Shown here in pieces: positions 15,237-24,659 of a stretch of 64,000 bases of DNA. The position numbers and the translations under genes are program-made. The notes below the pieces were generated by a model. The model was not told the origin of the DNA, searched no databases, and was given only the letters and a program-made list of their open reading frames with translations. Within the stretch, counting starts at the first letter, position 1, and each line of letters opens with the position of its first letter. The DNA comes from Sandaracinaceae bacterium (lineage in GTDB: Bacteria > Myxococcota_A > Polyangia > Polyangiales > Sandaracinaceae): the NCBI GenBank assembly GCA_040218145.1, contig JAVJQK010000101.1, positions 1 to 64,000 on the forward strand, given 5' to 3'.

Positions 15237-16703
15237 TCACGGGCAGGTGAAGGTCGACGGATCGCCGGCGATCGCGCGCACCGGATCACCGGCCAACCAG
15301 GCCGCGAGCAGCCCCATCGGCGCGCGCTGCGTCCCATCCTGCTCGACGCGCACGCCGTAGGTCGCGCTCTCCGTCCGCAGCGTTTCGTGATGGCCGCAGC
15401 GCGGGCTGAAGGCGCCAGGGATCACCGCCACGCCCGCGCCCTCGTGCGCCTCGCCCGACCACCAGGCGCTCGTGGTGAGGGTCGCGGCCTCCTCCGCGAT
15501 CAGCTCGGCGAAGAGGCGCGCGTCCATCGGCGCGTCTCCGCGGCTCGGCACCGTGTAGCCGAGATCGACGGTGTTGGGCATGACCACTCCGTCCGCCTGA
15601 TCCTGTCGGAAGAAGAAAGGCGTCGTGATGTGGTGACGCAGCACGTGGTCGAGGTCGCCACATCGCCACTCCGAGCCGGGATCGTTCGCCGCGTGCCACG
15701 CCGGGCAGCTCTCGTCGCCGACGGCGCCGCGCAGCGGCCGCGTCTCCTCCCAGACCGGCCGGAGGTGCGCCTCGTACGTGCAGACGTCGCGCTCCCGGCA
15801 CAGGGCCGAGTCGGCGTAGCCGAGCGCCTCGCGCGCGGGCGCCATCACCGCGTCGAGCACGGCGCGCACGTCGACGGCGGGGTTGTCGCTGCGAAGCGCC
15901 TCGGCGAAGCGGTCGATCTGGTTGCGTACGCCGCCGCTCCCGGCGGAGGCGCCGGCGAGCAACACGGTCCGCGCTTCGTCGAGGTCGGGCATGACCACGT
16001 CGTCCCCAGACGCGTCGCGGTACGAGAAGGGCGCCGCGCGCAGGGTGTCGACGACGGCGTCGAAGATCTCGGAGCCGAGGAAGTGCAGGCGGTAGCGCAC
16101 CGGCTCACCGGGGCGCTCCGGGTGGTCGGCCTCGAGCGCCACGTCGCGCGCGGTGCCCGACCAGGCGTCGGAGCTGCAGTACCAGATCACGACGTGGTTC
16201 CACGTGGCGAACGGGTTGTCCGCGCGCATGCTCGAGATGCCCTCCCCGGTGGTGCCGCGCGTAGGCGCCTCGCGGCTGGACATCTTCAGCGCGCCGATGG
16301 CGCTGCCGCTCGCGCAGAACCGGTTCGCGCAGCTCTGGCCGTCCTGACAGGTGCCGCCGCCGAGGAGCTGCACGATCCAGCGGTCCGCGTCCTCCGCGCG
16401 GGTCGCGCGCCGTACGAAGAAGACCCCGCCCGTGCCGTCGTTGCAGAGCGCGTCCGGGTAGCGATCCAGGTCGACGTCCACGCGGGTGAGGTGCGTCCCA
16501 CCGGGTAGACCTCCGGCGCTCCCGGCGCGCCGGCAGTCCAGGGCCTCGTCGAGGGGCGCGGCGAGTCCAGCGTCAGCGGGCGATGCGTCGGGAGCCGGCG
16601 TCGCGTCGGTGACCGGCGCGGCGTCGATCGAGGCATCTGCCTCCGGCGCGCCGCCGTCGCACGCGACGACGAGGAGGAACACGAGGCCTACGCTCGTTCG
16701 CAT
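15237..16703 (-). CDS. Pectin acetylesterase/NOTUM-family lipoprotein
   Basis: This 488-residue protein has a signal peptide with lipobox VVAC (Cys15) and an Asp/Ala/Pro-rich tether (residues 18-48). The catalytic domain shows the family marks: the oxyanion glycines VQLLGGGTCQ (115-117), the NHVVIWYCSSDAWSG block (169-183), and nucleophile Ser253 in GASAGSGG. The family removes acetyl or acyl groups, from pectin in plants and bacteria, and from Wnt in animals. The start at 16703 is set by the signal peptide; a longer frame upstream is non-coding in style. It converges with the cytochrome gene 4 nt away. Confidence 0.75.
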   Translation of the reverse strand: MRTSVGLVFLLVVACDGGAPEADASIDAAPVTDATPAPDASPADAGLAAPLDEALDCRRAGSAGGLPGGTHLTRVDVDLDRYPDALCNDGTGGVFFVRRATRAEDADRWIVQLLGGGTCQDGQSCANRFCASGSAIGALKMSSREAPTRGTTGEGISSMRADNPFATWNHVVIWYCSSDAWSGTARDVALEADHPERPGEPVRYRLHFLGSEIFDAVVDTLRAAPFSYRDASGDDVVMPDLDEARTVLLAGASAGSGGVRNQIDRFAEALRSDNPAVDVRAVLDAVMAPAREALGYADSALCRERDVCTYEAHLRPVWEETRPLRGAVGDESCPAWHAANDPGSEWRCGDLDHVLRHHITTPFFFRQDQADGVVMPNTVDLGYTVPSRGDAPMDARLFAELIAEEAATLTTSAWWSGEAHEGAGVAVIPGAFSPRCGHHETLRTESATYGVRVEQDGTQRAPMGLLAAWLAGDPVRAIAGDPSTFTCP

Positions 16704-16862
16704 CGTCGAGCTCTCTCGGTTCACCAGGGCGCGACCGTGAGCAGTGGGGAGACGGCGGGTCGCTGCGAACTTCACGCGGACGAGACTGCCGAACGCAGCG
16801 CTCCGCGTAAAGCGCCGCCTGGACAGCGGAATGGGTGCCGATCGCCCGCAGGCGACCGGTGC

Positions 16863-16868
16863 TAGGCT
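16863..16868 (+). promoter_or_regulatory. -10-like box TAGGCT
   Basis: TAGGCT ends 7 nt before the ATG at 16876; there is no Shine-Dalgarno sequence. It sits at the end of a 172-nt divergent intergenic region that must also hold the promoter of the acetylesterase-like gene. Confidence 0.4.
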
Positions 16869-16875
16869 CCCGCGC

Positions 16876-17829
16876 ATGACGAACCAGCGTCCCCTCCTCT
16901 GCGTCGGGATCGTCCTCGCCCTCGGGTGCGGGGGCGCGGCCGAGACGCAGCCCACGACGACCGCGCAGCGGGTGGATCCGGAGCCCGTCGAGGCCGCGCC
17001 CGAGCCGGAGCCCGAGCCCGAGCCCGAAGAAGAAGTCGTCGAAGAGGAGCCGGAACCGGAGCCGGAGCCCGCGCCGCCGGAGCCCGTCGTGGCGGAGGAC
17101 GCGGACGCGATCTTCGCGGTGCTCCGCGCGGCCACCTTCGAGGCCGACATGTTGCGCCGGCTCGTCGACCCCGACCGAGGCGTCGGCACGCACGACGCCG
17201 GCCGCACGGGCGTGGCGCAGCACTGCGACGTCGACGAGGTCGCGGACCGCCCTGGCACGTCCTTCGCGGTGAACGAGGGCGACAGCTTTCGCTGTGATCG
17301 CGACTTGTCTCACTGCACCGCCGAGGCGCCCGACGGCGGCGGCTATTCGTTCTACTTCCGCAACGAGGGCCGCCTCCGTCTCGACGCGATCGTGCATCAC
17401 CAGGGGCGCGTCCCGCGGACGGACAGCCGCGCCATCCGCAGCTGGGTCGAGGCGGGCGACGGCGTCTGCGCCCTCTGGCGCGCCGCGCACGCGACCGATC
17501 GCCCGGCCCCCGCGAAGTTCTCCGTGTTCGTGAGCGAGCAGACCGGGCTCGTGCCCGAGCTGGTGAGCGAGCACCACTGCGCGGACGACGCGCGCGCCGC
17601 CTTCGCCGAGCAGATGGCCAACCACACGGGCCAGGCGCTCAGCTGCGATCGCAGCCCGGCCCGCTGCGCCTTCCGGCGCGGCGACGAGGAGATCACGCTC
17701 TACGGCGGCGACGAGGGCGTGACGGCCATCGCCATCACGCGCCCCGGCATGTTCGCCAACCTCGAGCGCGCACAGCGTCGTGACCTCGACCGCTTCCTCC
17801 GCGCGCTGCGCGATCACGCGTGTGACTGA
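16876..17829 (+). CDS. Lipoprotein with Glu-Pro repeat tether
   Basis: In this 317-residue protein the signal peptide ends in lipobox ALGC (Cys18). Residues 35-75 are an EP/PE repeat that should form an extended rod holding the globular domain off the membrane, as in TonB-like linkers. The globular part (80-317) has eight or so cysteines with no known motif. The start at 16876 is fixed by the signal peptide and the -10-like box. It ends 56 nt before the histidine kinase gene in the same direction. Function unknown. Confidence 0.75.
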   Translation: MTNQRPLLCVGIVLALGCGGAAETQPTTTAQRVDPEPVEAAPEPEPEPEPEEEVVEEEPEPEPEPAPPEPVVAEDADAIFAVLRAATFEADMLRRLVDPDRGVGTHDAGRTGVAQHCDVDEVADRPGTSFAVNEGDSFRCDRDLSHCTAEAPDGGGYSFYFRNEGRLRLDAIVHHQGRVPRTDSRAIRSWVEAGDGVCALWRAAHATDRPAPAKFSVFVSEQTGLVPELVSEHHCADDARAAFAEQMANHTGQALSCDRSPARCAFRRGDEEITLYGGDEGVTAIAITRPGMFANLERAQRRDLDRFLRALRDHACD

Positions 17830-17870
17830 GCCGCCGGCGCGCGCGCAGTGCGGCCAGCCGGAGGAGCGGG

Positions 17871-17876
17871 TATCCT
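17871..17876 (+). promoter_or_regulatory. -10-like box TATCCT
   Basis: TATCCT ends 9 nt before the GTG at 17886. A GAGGAG sequence at 17861-17866 is too far from the GTG to act as its ribosome-binding site. This fits a leaderless transcript for the kinase. Confidence 0.4.
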
Positions 17877-17885
17877 CGCGCTGAG

Positions 17886-19421
<1,536 letters not shown>

Positions 19422-19432
19422 GCGAGGTGTGC

Positions 19433-19888
19433 ATGCGGCTGAGCCTCCTCCTCGCGAGCTGCCTCCTGACGAGCTGCGCCCTGGAGTGCACCGCCGTGGG
19501 CTGCACCTCCACGCTGGAGATCCGGCTGTCGCACTCGCTCGACCTCGGCGCGGGCCCGTACCGGGTCGACATCACCACGCCGCAACAAGCGCTGCGATGC
19601 TCCATCGGCCCGGAGCTCGGCGACGAGATGCGCAGCTGCTTCGGCTACCGCTTCGCGACGCTCGGGTGGGACGAGTCGTCGATGACGGTGACGATGACCG
19701 ATCCGTTCGGGGACGCGGTGGTCAACCCGACGGGAGCGCCGTTCGAGTCGATCGAGGTGGTCGTGTACGACGGCCCCGACGAGCTGTCCCGGCGAGTGGT
19801 TGCGGTCGACCCGGGCGAGCCCCAGCGGCCGAACGGGCCTGGCTGCGAGCCCACGTGCTGGGCAGCGACGGTCGACGCGAGCCTCTGA
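19433..19888 (+). CDS. Small lipoprotein
   Basis: This 151-residue protein has a short signal peptide (LSLLLASCLLTSC) with two candidate lipobox cysteines (ASC, TSC at about residues 10 and 15). The mature part is beta-rich with six more cysteines and no recognised family. GAGGTG 5 nt before the ATG supports the start. It begins 12 nt after the kinase stop and is probably co-transcribed, so it might be a sensed or regulated partner of the kinase; that link is inference. Confidence 0.7.
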   Translation: MRLSLLLASCLLTSCALECTAVGCTSTLEIRLSHSLDLGAGPYRVDITTPQQALRCSIGPELGDEMRSCFGYRFATLGWDESSMTVTMTDPFGDAVVNPTGAPFESIEVVVYDGPDELSRRVVAVDPGEPQRPNGPGCEPTCWAATVDASL

Positions 19889-19907
19889 AGCCCCTGCCTC
19901 TGAAGCC

Positions 19908-20483
19908 CTACTGCGCTTCGACCTCGATGCGCCCGGCGTAGTGGCGCTCGATGTCGAAGTCCCCGTCGAGCTCGCCGGCCGCGAAGCTGACGTACGTGTG
20001 CACCTCGTACTCCCCGCTGGCGGGGAAGGTGCAGCGCGCGACGCCGCGGAACGAGACCATCGAGTCGTCGTGCACCGCCTCGGGAGGCCCGGTGTCGTCG
20101 ACGGAGCTGCAGTCGACGCGGCTGTCGTCCTCCGACGAATAGACCGCGAACTTCACCTGCGCCTGGTCGATCGCGGCGCTCTGTGTGCCCCGGTTGTGGA
20201 CATAGACGTTCGTCTCGACGGTCACTGGCTCGCCCGATGCGTAGGGGCCGTCGTCGACCAGCGTGGGCCCGTCGACATAGACGGTGAGCAGCGGGTCTCC
20301 CGCGAGCGCGGTGAGCACCTCGCTCATGCGGCCTGGGGGCGGCGTGATGGACGCCTCGGAGGTGTCCTCTTCACCCGAAGTCGCCTGGGCGGTGACCTCC
20401 GGGTTCGTGTCTTCCGGCTCTTCGGCCCCACCGCAAGCGGCGAGCCCGAGGGCGAGCGAGAGCGTCAACGTGCGCGCGTTCAT
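19908..20483 (-). CDS. Lipoprotein with Ig-like domain
   Basis: In this 191-residue protein the signal peptide ends in lipobox LAAC (Cys17). A Glu/Thr-rich tether (20-50) precedes a beta-sandwich-like domain (EPVTVETNVYVHNRGTQSA, about residues 85-103) that resembles CARDB or similar adhesion modules, with a conserved-looking Cys pair (DCSSVDD...ARCTF). GGAGGAG lies before the ATG. It converges with the small lipoprotein gene 19 nt away. Function unknown. Confidence 0.75.
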   Translation of the reverse strand: MNARTLTLSLALGLAACGGAEEPEDTNPEVTAQATSGEEDTSEASITPPPGRMSEVLTALAGDPLLTVYVDGPTLVDDGPYASGEPVTVETNVYVHNRGTQSAAIDQAQVKFAVYSSEDDSRVDCSSVDDTGPPEAVHDDSMVSFRGVARCTFPASGEYEVHTYVSFAAGELDGDFDIERHYAGRIEVEAQ

Positions 20484-20574
20484 CCATCTCCTCCGTGAAC
20501 ACAGCTAGGCGCCACGCGCCGGATGGCCACCCGGCCGGTTTGAGTCGCCGTGCCCTCGACGTCAGACTCGGCGA

Positions 20575-21546
20575 ATGGCTGACGAGGGGAAGAAGGCGGG
20601 GGCCGTCGCGGGCGGGCTCCTCGTCGCGGTCGGCGCGTTCGCGACCCGCTTCGTGGACGACTGCGGGAGACTCGCCGCGCGCGGCGCCGCGTCGGGTGCC
20701 GACGACGTTCTCGTCGGCGCAGGCCGATACGGAGACGACCTCGTCGGGGTCGGTGACGACCTCGTCGGCGGCGCAGGCCGATACGGTGACGACCTCGTCG
20801 GCGGCGCGGGCCGATACGGAGACGACCTCGTCGGCGGCGCGGGCCGATACGGTGACGACCTCGTCGGCGGCGCCGCCCGCGGCGCAGGCCGATACGGTGA
20901 CGACCTCGTCGGCGGCGCGGGTCGATACGGAGACGACCTCGCCAGCGCGCGCTCGGGCGCTCCCGGCGTCGTCTTCGTGGACGAAGGGGCGGGACTCGGC
21001 CGACCCACGAGAGGTCTGTTCGAGACAGGCTCCCTGACGGACGACGTGCTGCAGACCGCTGCAGAGTCGGTGTTCGATGTGGTCGATACCGCCAGCTGGG
21101 CGATGGACGCCGAGACCTGGGACGGAGCGAGCTTCGAAGGGGAGCGGCCCCTGCCCGATCCCGTGAGCGTCACGGCGCTGATGCCGCGGTCCTGGGAGGA
21201 GCTCGACGAGTCGCTCGCGTCGGGCGCGTCGCGGCTCGGCGTCGTCGTGGTGCTGGCCCGTGACGGCGACGGTGTGTCGGCCTCCGCGGCGGAGCCGTCG
21301 GCGAGCGCCGAGTCGGTGATGGCGCGCTGCGTGGGCTTCGAGCGGACCTGCGTGATCGCCGCCGTCCCCCGAGCGGAGACCCACGGGTTCTTCACTCGAG
21401 CGCGGGCCCTGACCCGGGACGGCGCGGAGGGTCTGCTCGTGCAGTTGAAGCGCCTCGCGGACGAGACCTCGCCCGACGCGCTGCTCTACCGCCTCGAGCC
21501 CGCGCGGGTGTCCGGAGGGCGACCTACCCTGGTTCGCTCTCGCTGA
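20575..21546 (+). CDS. Protein with 11-residue GAGRYGDDLVG tandem repeats
   Basis: I do not recognise this 323-residue protein. Residues 6-25 are weakly hydrophobic (GAVAGGLLVAVGAFATRFVD), possibly a membrane-associated segment. Residues 48-124 are six full and one truncated copy of GAGRYGDDLVG, and the rest (150-323) is a mixed alpha/beta domain. The opposite strand is also open through the repeats because the 33-nt unit lacks stops on both strands; I prefer this strand because the flanking parts look like normal protein. The repeat region is acidic and Tyr/Arg-containing and may be extended or able to assemble. It stands alone. Confidence 0.65.
   Translation: MADEGKKAGAVAGGLLVAVGAFATRFVDDCGRLAARGAASGADDVLVGAGRYGDDLVGVGDDLVGGAGRYGDDLVGGAGRYGDDLVGGAGRYGDDLVGGAARGAGRYGDDLVGGAGRYGDDLASARSGAPGVVFVDEGAGLGRPTRGLFETGSLTDDVLQTAAESVFDVVDTASWAMDAETWDGASFEGERPLPDPVSVTALMPRSWEELDESLASGASRLGVVVVLARDGDGVSASAAEPSASAESVMARCVGFERTCVIAAVPRAETHGFFTRARALTRDGAEGLLVQLKRLADETSPDALLYRLEPARVSGGRPTLVRSR
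20716..20946 (+). repeat. 33-bp in-frame tandem repeat, about 7 copies
   Basis: Full units begin at 20716, 20770, 20803, 20836, 20881 and 20914, with a truncated 21-nt unit at 20749-20769 and a 12-nt insertion at 20869-20880. The codon before Gly-Asp-Asp varies only as GGA/GGT in most copies. Near-identity at DNA level points to recent slippage or unequal recombination, so copy number may vary between strains. Confidence 0.9.
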
Positions 21547-21553
21547 AGGCGCT

Positions 21554-22135
21554 TCAGCGCGCGAGGCGCTTCAGCGCGAGGCGCCCGAAGACCGGCGCGA
21601 CGAGCAGGAGCGTGGTGGGCGTGGCGAAGAGGTGCCCGTTGATCTGGAGCCACTCGCCTACGCCCATGAACAGCACGAAGTAGCCTCCGGCGGTGAGGGT
21701 CTGCGAGACGACCGCGATCCACGAGGTGACGCCGCGGCGCCGGATGCGGGCGCGGAGCATGAAGAAGTAGACGGTGGCCGGGACGATGATGGGCAGCGCC
21801 GCCACGGTCAGGAGGATGTAGAGCAGGCGCGTCGGGCCCTCCATGCACGCGGGCACGCCGTAGAAGTAGGCGAAGACGCCCTTGCCCGTCTCCTCGCGCT
21901 GCCACGCGGCGACCGGGTTGCGCGCCGCCGCCTGCGGCGCTTGCCAGCCCGCTGACGGAGGTGCCGTGCCTGCCTGCGGCGCCTGCCAGCCTGCCTGCGG
22001 GGACACCGCGCCCTGCGGCGCTTGCCAGCCCGTCGACGGCGGCGCCTGCCACGCCGCCTGCGGGGCGGCGGCCTGCGGCGCGGGAGGCCACCCAGCTGGC
22101 GGCTGATTCGGGTCGTCCGGTCCTCGTGTCGTCAT
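21554..22135 (-). CDS. Membrane protein with WQAPQ-repeat N-terminus
   Basis: In this 193-residue protein the first 80 residues are Pro/Gln/Ala-rich with four GWQAPQ-like repeats, probably a disordered cytoplasmic tail. Three or four membrane segments follow (LLYILLTVAALPIIVPATVY, SWIAVVSQTLTAGGYFVLFM, LFATPTTLLLVAPVFG). This is the layout of DUF4870/TM2-like envelope proteins, but no specific family is recognised. A GGGGAGAG sequence precedes the ATG. It is followed in the same direction from 22892, with only 22 nt between genes, so an operon is likely. Confidence 0.7.
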   Translation of the reverse strand: MTTRGPDDPNQPPAGWPPAPQAAAPQAAWQAPPSTGWQAPQGAVSPQAGWQAPQAGTAPPSAGWQAPQAAARNPVAAWQREETGKGVFAYFYGVPACMEGPTRLLYILLTVAALPIIVPATVYFFMLRARIRRRGVTSWIAVVSQTLTAGGYFVLFMGVGEWLQINGHLFATPTTLLLVAPVFGRLALKRLAR

Positions 22136-22157
22136 CGGTCTCTCCCCCCGGACGGCC

Positions 22158-22892
22158 TCAGGCCGCCGCGCGCCCCTCGGCCGTGAGCACGATGCGCGAG
22201 AGCACGTCGAGGATGCGCTCGGCGTCGTACAGGCCGTAGGCGACGCCCATCAGCTCGCTGCCCCGGCCCATGTCGCCGCGGTCGAGGCGGAAGGAGACCT
22301 GCCCCGGCGCGCCCACCACGTGCACGTAGACGAGCGAGGTCAGCGGCGCGAGCAGCGGCCCGAGCGCCTGCGCGATGGCGGGGTTGTCGCCCGTCAGACG
22401 GAAGGCCTGGTCCACGGCGGGGTGCCCGGTCTGAAGCTCGGGCATCGGGTTGTCGAAGAAGGGCCGCACTCGGCTGTACGCCTTCGGGTTGCGGATCGTC
22501 GCCTCGAAGTGACCGAAGTTGGCGTTGGTCTCGGCGGCCAACCGGACCTCCCACGTGCTGTGGATGGTCATCTCCCTGAGGCTGTGCTTCTCGTGCGCGA
22601 CGTCGCGGAAGTAGACGATGTCGACCGGGACGCCGTTCTTCTGCCCGCTCAGGCGCACGTCGAAGTGCTGGACGTCGGAGAACCCGGTCCCCGTGACCCA
22701 CAGGTTCTGCGCCGGGTCGCCGCGCACGACCTGCAAGCCCAGCCGCTCCGCCAGCGCCCCCGCCCGGTAGTCCTTCGTCTGCTCTTGCAGGCCCTCGCGA
22801 TGCTTCTGGCCGTAGATGAGATACGCGATGACCCCGACGCCCATGAGACCGGCGAAGAGGACGACGGGCGCGACAGCGAGGAGCTCAGACAT
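22158..22892 (-). CDS. Membrane-anchored protein, unknown function
   Basis: This 244-residue protein has one N-terminal membrane segment (residues 3-27, AVAPVVLFAGLMGVGVIAYL) followed by a soluble domain that starts with a polar helix and mixed alpha/beta sequence (VPVDIVYFRDVAHEKHSLRE). I recognise no family. The ATG at 22892 is chosen because the residues before it in the longer frame are Arg/Cys-rich noise. It is the first gene of a probable operon with the WQAPQ membrane protein. Confidence 0.65.
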   Translation of the reverse strand: MSELLAVAPVVLFAGLMGVGVIAYLIYGQKHREGLQEQTKDYRAGALAERLGLQVVRGDPAQNLWVTGTGFSDVQHFDVRLSGQKNGVPVDIVYFRDVAHEKHSLREMTIHSTWEVRLAAETNANFGHFEATIRNPKAYSRVRPFFDNPMPELQTGHPAVDQAFRLTGDNPAIAQALGPLLAPLTSLVYVHVVGAPGQVSFRLDRGDMGRGSELMGVAYGLYDAERILDVLSRIVLTAEGRAAA

Positions 22893-23042
22893 GCAACCCG
22901 TTTTCCCATGACAGGAGCGTGATTGCAAGACGCATTGTGAGACCGCGAGTCGATGCGCCCGGACGGCGGACGGTAGACGCAGCAACGCGCCCGACACCGG
23001 GTGGCGTCGAGCGCGCTGTACTGAGTCAGGTTCCAGAGGGGG

Positions 23043-23177
23043 CTACTTCTTGCTGCCCTTGGCCAGGGCGGCGGGCTGCCTCTCCTGCTTGACCTTGGCC
23101 TTCTGCGCCTTGTCCTGCTTGTCGGCGCTCTTCTGGTTCTTCGTTCGCTGCTTGGACTTCGGGGACTTGTCGCCCAT
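23043..23177 (-). CDS. Small Lys-rich protein (MGDKSPKSKQ type)
   Basis: This 44-residue protein begins MGDKSPKSKQRTKNQKSADK, then Lys/Gln/Ala residues. Small proteins beginning MGDKSPKSKQ occur in many Proteobacteria and relatives and have no assigned function; their basic composition suggests nucleic-acid or ribosome association. GAGGT lies 7 nt before the ATG, and the downstream context is non-coding, so it stands alone. Family membership is from memory of the N-terminal motif. Confidence 0.75.
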   Translation of the reverse strand: MGDKSPKSKQRTKNQKSADKQDKAQKAKVKQERQPAALAKGSKK

Positions 23178-23275
23178 GTGATGACCTCGCTTACGACGAC
23201 AAATGCCGTCCCGCACAGAATCGGTCTTCGGCCGAAAAGGGCAAGCCCAATCGTCCGGGCGAGGTCGTTTCCGGG

Positions 23276-24592
23276 CTACATCTCGGTCGGGACGACCACG
23301 TCCACGCGGTAGACGAGGCGCTCGTTCATCTGCACGAAGTAGAGCGCGCCGTCCAGGGCGGTCAGGCCGCCGAGGCCAGCGCCGAAGCCGGTGTCCAGGG
23401 TGCGCACGAGGGTGCCGTCCAGCTCGAAGAGCGAGATGTGACCCGTCGCGTGGTTCGCCACCACGAGCGTGCCGTCGTCCATCACGGTCAGACCGCTCGG
23501 CTCGCTCTCGCCGCCCCACTCGGCGCCGAGGGTGTCGGCGTCGAGCACGACCTCGTAGCCGAGGCCCACCATGCCGGCGGCGTCGATGTTCTCGAAGGTG
23601 CGGAAGCTGAACATCTCGACCGCCTCCGACGAGAGGTCGAAGCGGATCACGCGGCCGTTGCCGGTGTCGGCGACGAAGAGGTCGGTGCCGTGGATGACCA
23701 TGTTCGACGGGACGTAGGGCAGGCGGCTGAGGCCGTCGCCGTCCGCGAGGTAGTAGCGCTCGACGTCGCCGTCGCTGTGGTCGTGGTGACCCTGGAAGTG
23801 CGGCTTGCCGAAGTCGTAGCGGTCGAGCGCGCCCTCTTCGCCGTTGAAGGTCCAGTAGACGTTCTCGCGCTCGTGCGCGATGCCCATGCAGTACTGAGTG
23901 GCGTGCACCATGTCGAGGTGCGAGCCGTTGGACCACTCGAAGCTGCCGTTCTCACCGTTGTAGATGGCCGGGTCCGCGGTCCAGAGCGTCGGCCCGATGA
24001 AGGGCGGCGAGTCGGTCGGGTTGCCGGTCCAGTGCTCGTGGCAGGTGGCGAAGGTGTTCGTGAACGTGATCGGCGCCGTCAGGCCCGCGCCCTCCGCGCC
24101 CGGGTCGTCGGGGTTGAGCGTCGTCTCGGCCGCGCCGAAGGCGATGCTCGAGGGGCGGCGCATGAAGTGCCACGCGTTCGCGTCCACCACGAGGTTCGCC
24201 CGGCCGTTCTCGCCCGTGGCGGGCTCGGCCGCGGTCGGGTTCGTGATGGCCACCGTGCTGCCCTGCTGGCTCACGCAGTCGTTGGGCGCGCCGGAGAGGC
24301 CGCGGGAGGTGCACTCGCTCTCGTCGTCGAACGCGGGGTCGCGCTCCATCTGCTGCACGACCCAGAGCTCACCGCCCGGGTGCACCGCGAGGTCCTTGGG
24401 GAGCCACTCCCGGGTCGCGCCGCCGAGGCCCGCCTGGTAGCTGACCGCCTGATAGACGGGCGCGTAGGTGACCTCCGCCCCGTCGCGGAGCGTGGTGGGG
24501 ATCTCCGGGCCGGCGTCGGCGTCGGGCATGGCGGTGCCGTCGCCACAGGCGACGAGGGCGAGCGATACGAATGCGATCGAGATGCTTCTCAC
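23276..24592 (-). CDS. Beta-propeller lipoprotein (NHL-like)
   Basis: This 438-residue protein gives a good lipoprotein signal from the GTG at 24592 (RSISIAFVSLALVAC, lipobox LVAC), and GGGAG lies 5 nt before this GTG, so I prefer it to longer starts at 24604 and 24613. The mature part has NHL/propeller-type strands (KDLAVHPGGELWVVQQ, LFVADTGNGRVIRFDLS, GTLVVANHATGHISLFEL) and His-rich segments (HFQGHHDHSDGD) that could bind metal. It is probably surface- or periplasm-exposed. No close family is recognised. Confidence 0.75.
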   Translation of the reverse strand: MRSISIAFVSLALVACGDGTAMPDADAGPEIPTTLRDGAEVTYAPVYQAVSYQAGLGGATREWLPKDLAVHPGGELWVVQQMERDPAFDDESECTSRGLSGAPNDCVSQQGSTVAITNPTAAEPATGENGRANLVVDANAWHFMRRPSSIAFGAAETTLNPDDPGAEGAGLTAPITFTNTFATCHEHWTGNPTDSPPFIGPTLWTADPAIYNGENGSFEWSNGSHLDMVHATQYCMGIAHERENVYWTFNGEEGALDRYDFGKPHFQGHHDHSDGDVERYYLADGDGLSRLPYVPSNMVIHGTDLFVADTGNGRVIRFDLSSEAVEMFSFRTFENIDAAGMVGLGYEVVLDADTLGAEWGGESEPSGLTVMDDGTLVVANHATGHISLFELDGTLVRTLDTGFGAGLGGLTALDGALYFVQMNERLVYRVDVVVPTEM

Positions 24593-24659
24593 GTGGACTC
24601 CCATAGAAGGCACCCAACGTGAGCCGAGGATGGCGACTTCGCAAATCGGCCCGTGCGTT

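Noticed and set aside
20371-21384. Minus-strand frame opposite the GAGRYGDDLVG repeats
   Set aside because: The repeat unit is open on both strands, but this frame has poor composition outside the repeats and no recognisable start.
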